Positions 41,208 to 45,757 of a stretch of DNA of 45,757 nucleotides are shown in pieces. Below the pieces are notes generated by a model that was given only the letters and a program-made list of their open reading frames with translations, made no database searches and was not told where the DNA came from. A program made the translations under genes and the position numbers. Location of the stretch: NCBI GenBank assembly GCA_023954635.1, contig JAGSHI010000012.1, positions 1-45,757 of the forward strand, given 5' to 3'. How positions within the stretch are numbered: position 1 is the first letter of the stretch; every line of letters begins with the position of its first letter. The DNA is from Bacteriovoracaceae bacterium (GTDB lineage Bacteria; Bdellovibrionota; Bacteriovoracia; Bacteriovoracales; Bacteriovoracaceae).

Positions 41208-41882
41208 CTACCAAGGAAGCTTTTCACCATTTGAATGGAAAAATTCACCTGAATTATCAGGTTCTAATTCTGAAATTCTAACAATCAATTGGCTTGCACA
41301 TTCTGTAGGTTTTAGTTGACCAGATAGCCCCGTCATATTGGTTTGTACCCAACCCGGATGATAAATTCCAACCAGAATTCCCTTTGGTTTTAAATCTTGT
41401 GCCATTGAGACAGCGGCTACATTTAATGCACACTTTGACATGCGGTATCCATACTTTTTTCCACTAGTATTATCTGTAATACTGCCCATCCGTGATGTAA
41501 TCATCACAATTTTTGAACCTTCTTTTAAGTTTGGTAGTAAGACGCTGGTAACTCTCAGCGGTCCTAAAGAGTTAACTTCAAACTGCCTTCTCATTTTCTC
41601 AAAAGCTGATTCAGATAAATCATCAATTGTTTCCGAGTCCATTACTCCAGCATTATTAATGAGAATATCTATTTTTTTGTTTTTAAGTCTTTCTCTTAGA
41701 ACATCTAATGAATTTAAGTCAGAAACATCAATTCCTTCGATAAACTCAACTCCAAGATTAGTGAGATCATTGGAGGCATTACGGCAAAGTCCAATTACTT
41801 CGTCTCCTCTCTCATGATATTTTTGACAGAGGGCAAGACCAATTCCTTTATTAGCACCTGTAATGACAATTGTTAGGGACAA
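41208..41882 (-). CDS. Short-chain dehydrogenase/reductase
   Basis: A 224-aa classical SDR with the NAD(P) motif TGANKGIG (residues 8-15), NNAGV, the active-site Ser in MITSRMG and YGYRMSK (YxxxK). The C-terminal PGWVQTNMTG follows the usual PGxVxT. It resembles the C-factor/sniffer-like group. TTG start at 41882 with GAGAGG upstream. Its stop lies 50 nt before the cyclase start on the same strand, so it could share a promoter with the cyclase-TIR pair, but SDRs are common and the link is weak. Substrate unknown. Confidence 0.85.
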   Translation of the reverse strand: MSLTIVITGANKGIGLALCQKYHERGDEVIGLCRNASNDLTNLGVEFIEGIDVSDLNSLDVLRERLKNKKIDILINNAGVMDSETIDDLSESAFEKMRRQFEVNSLGPLRVTSVLLPNLKEGSKIVMITSRMGSITDNTSGKKYGYRMSKCALNVAAVSMAQDLKPKGILVGIYHPGWVQTNMTGLSGQLKPTECASQLIVRISELEPDNSGEFFHSNGEKLPW

Positions 41883-41936
41883 GATTTACCTCTCTAGTTA
41901 GTTGACACAATAATACATGAAGCCAACAATTAAGTC

Positions 41937-42764
41937 ATGTCTCCAGTAACGATAGTAAAACATTCTGGTGAAGAAGAATTATTTTCTGACCAAAAATTAT
42001 TGAGTTCACTCAAAAGAAGTGGAGTCAGTAGTGAAGCCGCTAAAGAAATTCTGAGAGAAGTGAAAGATCGTCTCTATCCTGGAATCAAAACAAAAGAAAT
42101 TTACAAACTCGCCCACAGGCTTCTAAGACAAAAAAGTAGAAAGTTTGCCGCCAACTACTCACTCAAGAAAGCAATACTTAAACTTGGGCCCACTGGCTAT
42201 TATTTTGAAAAATTTGTTGCTCATATGTTTAGAGCATGGGGTTATGAAGCCGATGTCGATATAGTCTTTCAAGGAAAATGTGTTCCTCATGAAGTAGATG
42301 TTGTGGCCAAAAGAAAAGACAAAACAGTCTTTGTCGAGTGTAAGTTCCATAATAATCCCTCAAAGAAAAATGACATCAAAACCGTTCTCTATATTCAATC
42401 AAGGCGTATAGACTTAATGGAATCTAATAAGTGTCCTAAGTTTAACGAGTTTCATCTCATTTCCAACACAACTTTTAGTAAAGATGCCATCGCTTATGCG
42501 AATTGTATGGGATTAGAAATTCTTGGACTAAACTCTCCAGGCAAGGCTACCTTTCATGAAGTTGTGAGAAAATACGACCTTCACCCTGTGACTTGCCTCA
42601 AGCGCCTCAGAGTCAAACATATGAACTTTTTATTAGAAGAAGGAATTATTCTTTGCAAAGAACTTCAAGCAAAAAAAATAATTTTAAAAAAGCTTGGTTT
42701 GAAGCAAGCGGAAATCAAATCCATAATGAATGAAATTGAAGACATTATGGAGGCCTCCCAATGA
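41937..42764 (+). CDS. ATP-cone plus Mrr-like restriction endonuclease-fold protein
   Basis: A 275-aa protein. Residues 4-85 form an ATP-cone (VTIVKHSGEEELFSDQKLLSSLK...YSLKKAILKLGPTG), the nucleotide-sensing module of NrdR and ribonucleotide reductases. Residues about 88-190 form a PD-(D/E)XK nuclease domain with E92, D121 (HEVDVVAKR) and E134-C135-K136 (VFVECKFHN), all in the right order for an active Mrr-like nuclease. The C-terminal ~75 residues are helical. No DNA methyltransferase is nearby, so it is not an ordinary restriction system. The last 4 bases overlap the beta-CASP gene start. Confidence 0.78.
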   Translation: MSPVTIVKHSGEEELFSDQKLLSSLKRSGVSSEAAKEILREVKDRLYPGIKTKEIYKLAHRLLRQKSRKFAANYSLKKAILKLGPTGYYFEKFVAHMFRAWGYEADVDIVFQGKCVPHEVDVVAKRKDKTVFVECKFHNNPSKKNDIKTVLYIQSRRIDLMESNKCPKFNEFHLISNTTFSKDAIAYANCMGLEILGLNSPGKATFHEVVRKYDLHPVTCLKRLRVKHMNFLLEEGIILCKELQAKKIILKKLGLKQAEIKSIMNEIEDIMEASQ

Positions 42765-44104
42765 AACTCACTTTTTCAGGCTCAACAGAGACAGTAACAG
42801 GAAGCCAGTATCTAATTGAATCTGAAGGAAAAAAATATCTCATCGACTTTGGGCTATACCAAGGTCCCGACCCTATCTCAAAACTGAATCGAAGAGAATT
42901 TCCTTGGAACCCTAGTCAGATTAACGCTCTTTTTCTTACTCATGCACATATCGATCATAGTGGAATGATTCCTTGGCTTATAAAAAAAGGATTTAAAGGC
43001 CTTATTCATTCGACAAACGAGACATTTGAACTTTGCAAAATCCTTCTTCTCGACTCAGGAAAAATTCAAAATGAAGAATATAAACGTGCCCTGAAAAATA
43101 ACCCTAAGGCCCAACTTCCACTCTACACAGAAGAGGAGGCCTCTCAAGCTTTAGATAGGTTTATTATTCATGAGTTTAATAAACCCTTTAATATCGATCA
43201 CCTCAAAGTGACTTATACTCCTGCAGGTCATATTCCAGGAGCATCTTCAGTTCAAATTGTCTCTCCCCAAAGCAGTATACTTTTTTCGGGAGACCTTGGA
43301 AGAACTGATGACATACTTATGAATCCACCTGATGCTCCTCCAAAAAGTGATTATGTTGTCATGGAAACGACTTACGGAGATAGACAGCACGACCCAACTC
43401 CACCTTTAGAAGAGTTAGAGTTTTATGTAAAAGAAGTTATTAAAAATCAGTCTAAACTTATTGTCCCAACTTTTGCCTTGGCCAGAGCACAACTCCTCAT
43501 TCAATTATTTAAAGTCTTGTTTGAAAAGAACCCTGAACTAAAAATTCCCTTTGTCGTTCACTCCCCTATGACTGAAAAAGTCACTCAACTTTATAAAGAC
43601 TTTTCTAGCTGTCTTAAGATTTCCAAAAAGGAAGTTGAAAACTGGGATGAAGCTGCCAGATTTATTCATTGGAAAAATGAATCTGAAAGTATTGATAGAA
43701 AATCAGGTCCGGCGATTATAATGGGAGCAAGTGGAATGGTCAGCGGGGGAAAGATTATTGACCATATTAAGGCCCTTGGTGATGATCCCAAAAATATTAT
43801 CCTTTTAACTGGCTATCAGGCCGAAGGGACTCCCGGTAAAGAAATTCTTGAAGGAAAAACACATCTCAAAATCTCGGGTATGAAAGTTAGAATCCAAGCG
43901 AGTGTTCATCAACTCAAATCATTAAGTGCACATGCTGATAGCCACGGTCTACATCAATGGATTGATTCAATGGGTTCTAAACCCAAAAAAGTTTTTCTCT
44001 CCCATGGAGAAGAAGATGGCCGTCAAGGCTTCCTAGAAGTCCTTTCAAAGGATGATTATAATGTGGAAGTTCCTAAACTTGACGCTACCTATAATCTGAT
44101 TTGA
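42761..44104 (+). CDS. Beta-CASP metallo-beta-lactamase RNase (YSH1/CPSF73-like)
   Basis: A 447-aa protein. The Zn motif HAHIDH (H61, H63, D65, H66) is in THAHIDHSG; GHIPGAS and FSGDLGR supply further ligands; the beta-CASP insert (about 200-370) holds VVMETTYGDR and MGASGMVSGGKI. C-terminal SAHADSHGL and FLSHGEEDGRQGF complete the active site. This group cleaves single-stranded RNA as endo- or 5'-3' exonuclease. GGAGG is present upstream. It is co-translated with the ATP-cone nuclease through an ATGA overlap, implying a shared task on nucleic acids. Confidence 0.9.
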   Translation: MKLTFSGSTETVTGSQYLIESEGKKYLIDFGLYQGPDPISKLNRREFPWNPSQINALFLTHAHIDHSGMIPWLIKKGFKGLIHSTNETFELCKILLLDSGKIQNEEYKRALKNNPKAQLPLYTEEEASQALDRFIIHEFNKPFNIDHLKVTYTPAGHIPGASSVQIVSPQSSILFSGDLGRTDDILMNPPDAPPKSDYVVMETTYGDRQHDPTPPLEELEFYVKEVIKNQSKLIVPTFALARAQLLIQLFKVLFEKNPELKIPFVVHSPMTEKVTQLYKDFSSCLKISKKEVENWDEAARFIHWKNESESIDRKSGPAIIMGASGMVSGGKIIDHIKALGDDPKNIILLTGYQAEGTPGKEILEGKTHLKISGMKVRIQASVHQLKSLSAHADSHGLHQWIDSMGSKPKKVFLSHGEEDGRQGFLEVLSKDDYNVEVPKLDATYNLI

Positions 44105-44157
44105 GGTAGTCATACTGGACATTTGGCGTTATAAATAAAGACTAACTCGGAGTAGTC

Positions 44158-45519
44158 ATGGCCAAAGTATCGACACCAAAAGGTACCAGAGATTTTTCAC
44201 CTAGTGAGGTGATTAAAAGACATTTTATTTTCGATACAATTGCAGAATCATTTAAAAAATTTGGTTTTATGCCAATTGAAACTCCTTGTATGGAAAACCT
44301 CTCAGTTTTAACTGGAAAATATGGTGAAGAGGGCGACCGACTCATCTTTAAAATCCTAAACTCTGGTGAATACCTTAAAAAGGTTGATGAAAAAGTTTTA
44401 AGCGAAAAAAATGAAAAGGCACTTACTCCAAAAATTTCAGAGAAGGCCCTTCGCTACGATCTAACTGTTCCCTTTGCTCGTTTTGTAGTTCAACACCAAA
44501 ATGACATTGTTTTTCCTTTCAAACGTTATCAAATTCAATCTGTTTGGCGGGCAGAACGTCCACAAAAAGGTCGTTATAGAGAATTTTTTCAATGTGATGC
44601 CGATGTCGTTGGAACAGAAAGTCTTCTGTGTGAAGTAGAACTCATGCAAATCTATGAAGAGGCCTTTAAGAAGATGGGTCTTGGTGGAATCACGATTAAA
44701 ATTAATAATCGAAAGATCTTAACGGGTATGGCCGAAGTCATAGGAGAAAAAGATCGTATTATCGATATGACAGTAGCTATTGATAAGCTCGATAAAATTG
44801 GAAAAGATAAAGTCCTCGAAGAGTTAAAGAAGAAAGGTTTTAATGATGATTCTTTGAATAAGCTAGATCCTCTCTTTTCTCTAAGTGGAACTTCAAAAGA
44901 ACAACTAGATTTTATGAAGTCATACTTGAAAGATAGTGAAGTTGGTCTTCTTGGAATTACAGAGCTCGAAACAGTTATGAACCTATGTTCTGAAGTAGGT
45001 CTAGAAACTCTAGAGTTTGAAGTGACTCTAGCGAGAGGGCTTGATTATTATACAGGTGCTATTTTTGAAGTAAAAGTTGATGATGGTTCGATGGGAAGTA
45101 TTGGAGCTGGTGGAAGATACGATAACCTGACTGAAGTTTTTGGACTTAAAGATGTTAGTGGCGTTGGGATTTCATTTGGTGCTGATAGAATTTACGATCT
45201 TTTAGAAATGAGAGACCTTTTCCCAAAAGACATTGCAACCACGACTAAAGCATTGGTCATCAATTTTGGTGATGAAACTCTTTCTTCAAATTTGAAGATA
45301 TTAAAGACTTTGAGAGATTCTGGTATTAGTTGTGAGATTTATCCTACTTCTTCTAAAATGAAAAAGCAGATGAAGTATGCCGATGGAAAAAATATTCCTT
45401 ATGTGATTATGCAAGGAGCTGATGAAGCAGCTGACGGTAAAGTCACATTGAAAACCATGGAGACTGGTGATCAAAAAGCTGTCTCGGTAACTGATCTTCC
45501 AAAACTATTGAGTAACTGA
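44158..45519 (+). CDS. hisS: Histidyl-tRNA synthetase
   Basis: A 453-aa class II synthetase. Motif 1 region PKGTRDFSPSE and ETPCMENLSVL, motif 2 RYQIQSVWRAERPQKGRYREFFQCDAD, the His-specific ALARGLDYYTG-type LARGLDYYTG and GAGGRYDNL, and the motif 3 GVGISFGADRIYDLL are all present, followed by the anticodon-binding domain. Charges tRNA-His in the cytosol. CGGAG precedes the ATG; 53 nt separate it from the beta-CASP gene, so it may be read from the same transcript. Confidence 0.96.
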   Translation: MAKVSTPKGTRDFSPSEVIKRHFIFDTIAESFKKFGFMPIETPCMENLSVLTGKYGEEGDRLIFKILNSGEYLKKVDEKVLSEKNEKALTPKISEKALRYDLTVPFARFVVQHQNDIVFPFKRYQIQSVWRAERPQKGRYREFFQCDADVVGTESLLCEVELMQIYEEAFKKMGLGGITIKINNRKILTGMAEVIGEKDRIIDMTVAIDKLDKIGKDKVLEELKKKGFNDDSLNKLDPLFSLSGTSKEQLDFMKSYLKDSEVGLLGITELETVMNLCSEVGLETLEFEVTLARGLDYYTGAIFEVKVDDGSMGSIGAGGRYDNLTEVFGLKDVSGVGISFGADRIYDLLEMRDLFPKDIATTTKALVINFGDETLSSNLKILKTLRDSGISCEIYPTSSKMKKQMKYADGKNIPYVIMQGADEAADGKVTLKTMETGDQKAVSVTDLPKLLSN

Positions 45520-45757
45520 TGGTTCAGGTTGATATTCAACACCTATCGTAAAGGCTTCTTTTCCAAAGAAATTAAAATCTTCCTGACGAGTTATATGAAT
45601 AATTCTTCCACCATTTGACGGAATATCAAAATCACTGCATTCAGGCTTTAGTTGAAGAATATCATTTTCATAATACATAGGATATTCAGCACTCGGAACC
45701 AGAAAAGAAAAACCACCTTTACTGAAGTTTGATATGGATTTGATCATACTTTTTTTC
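45505..45757 (-). CDS. PilZ-like domain protein, C-terminal fragment
   Basis: An open frame reaching the right edge without a stop upstream of the first in-window Met, so the start is probably outside the window. The visible ~80 residues (SISNFSKGGFSFLVP, YENDILQL, GRIIHITRQEDF, FTIGVEYQPE) follow the PilZ barrel order. In full PilZ domains the c-di-GMP-binding RxxxR lies just before this part, so ligand binding cannot be judged. Overlaps the 3' end of hisS by 15 nt, convergent. Confidence 0.55.
   Translation of the reverse strand, partial: KKSMIKSISNFSKGGFSFLVPSAEYPMYYENDILQLKPECSDFDIPSNGGRIIHITRQEDFNFFGKEAFTIGVEYQPEPSVTQ

Noticed and set aside
41937-44104. Classical restriction-modification system
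   Set aside because: No methyltransferase or specificity subunit is present; the nuclease is fused to an ATP-cone and coupled to an RNase instead.

Overview
The window (about 37-38% GC by eye, not computed) is chromosomal DNA of a Gram-negative bacterium. It is rich in Sec-exported proteins and lipoproteins, uses TTG or GTG as well as ATG starts, and carries two sigma54-like promoter matches. Low GC, many family-less secreted proteins, tail-fibre-like surface domains and a transglutaminase-elicitor-like enzyme best suggest a Bdellovibrionota/Bacteriovoracales-type (predatory) bacterium. That placement is inference; no rRNA, tRNA, insertion sequence, phage or CRISPR array is visible.

Layout. 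1-1878: minus-strand operon of a GNAT acetyltransferase, a DadA/PuuB-type FAD oxidase and the start of a DUF1338 (2-oxoadipate dioxygenase-like) gene, suggesting lysine/pipecolate-type catabolism. 1968-8419: a di-haem cytochrome c, a 1012-aa secreted protein of unknown function and an aldehyde dehydrogenase. 8527-10527: a transketolase-like enzyme with a strong terminator. 10669-16098: a 38-aa membrane or exported peptide behind a sigma54-like promoter, a lipoprotein, a PseT-like phosphatase overlapping an LplT-PlsC type fusion, a glutaredoxin 2, an EamA transporter and an Mpo1-like membrane protein. 16210-21412: a secreted protein coupled to a transglutaminase-elicitor-like enzyme, a small ferredoxin-fold protein, an exported protein, AlkB with a small partner, and a TerB-like protein.

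21599-29057 is one long collinear plus-strand run for the cell surface: a lipoprotein with repeats and a tail-collar-like tip, two secreted copies of that tip domain, two further lipoproteins, and an RND exporter fused to a degenerate cyclic-nucleotide-binding-like domain. 29054-35643 holds asparagine synthetase, a fructosamine kinase, several small secreted proteins or lipoproteins separated by clear terminators, and an NhaC antiporter.

35754-41882 is the most unusual part. A catalytically dead trypsin-like protein converges on a two-gene, translationally coupled unit: a RyR-TPR-SLOG-like-class III cyclase protein (745 aa), and a TIR protein with one membrane span and a YARHG-like outer domain (571 aa). 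The cyclase lacks the usual purine-reading residues. I read this pair as a candidate nucleotide-second-messenger system for defence or stress, related in logic to Pycsar/TIR systems but with a different architecture. 41937-44104 is a second coupled pair, an ATP-cone plus Mrr-like nuclease and a beta-CASP RNase. hisS follows, and a PilZ-like gene runs off the right edge.
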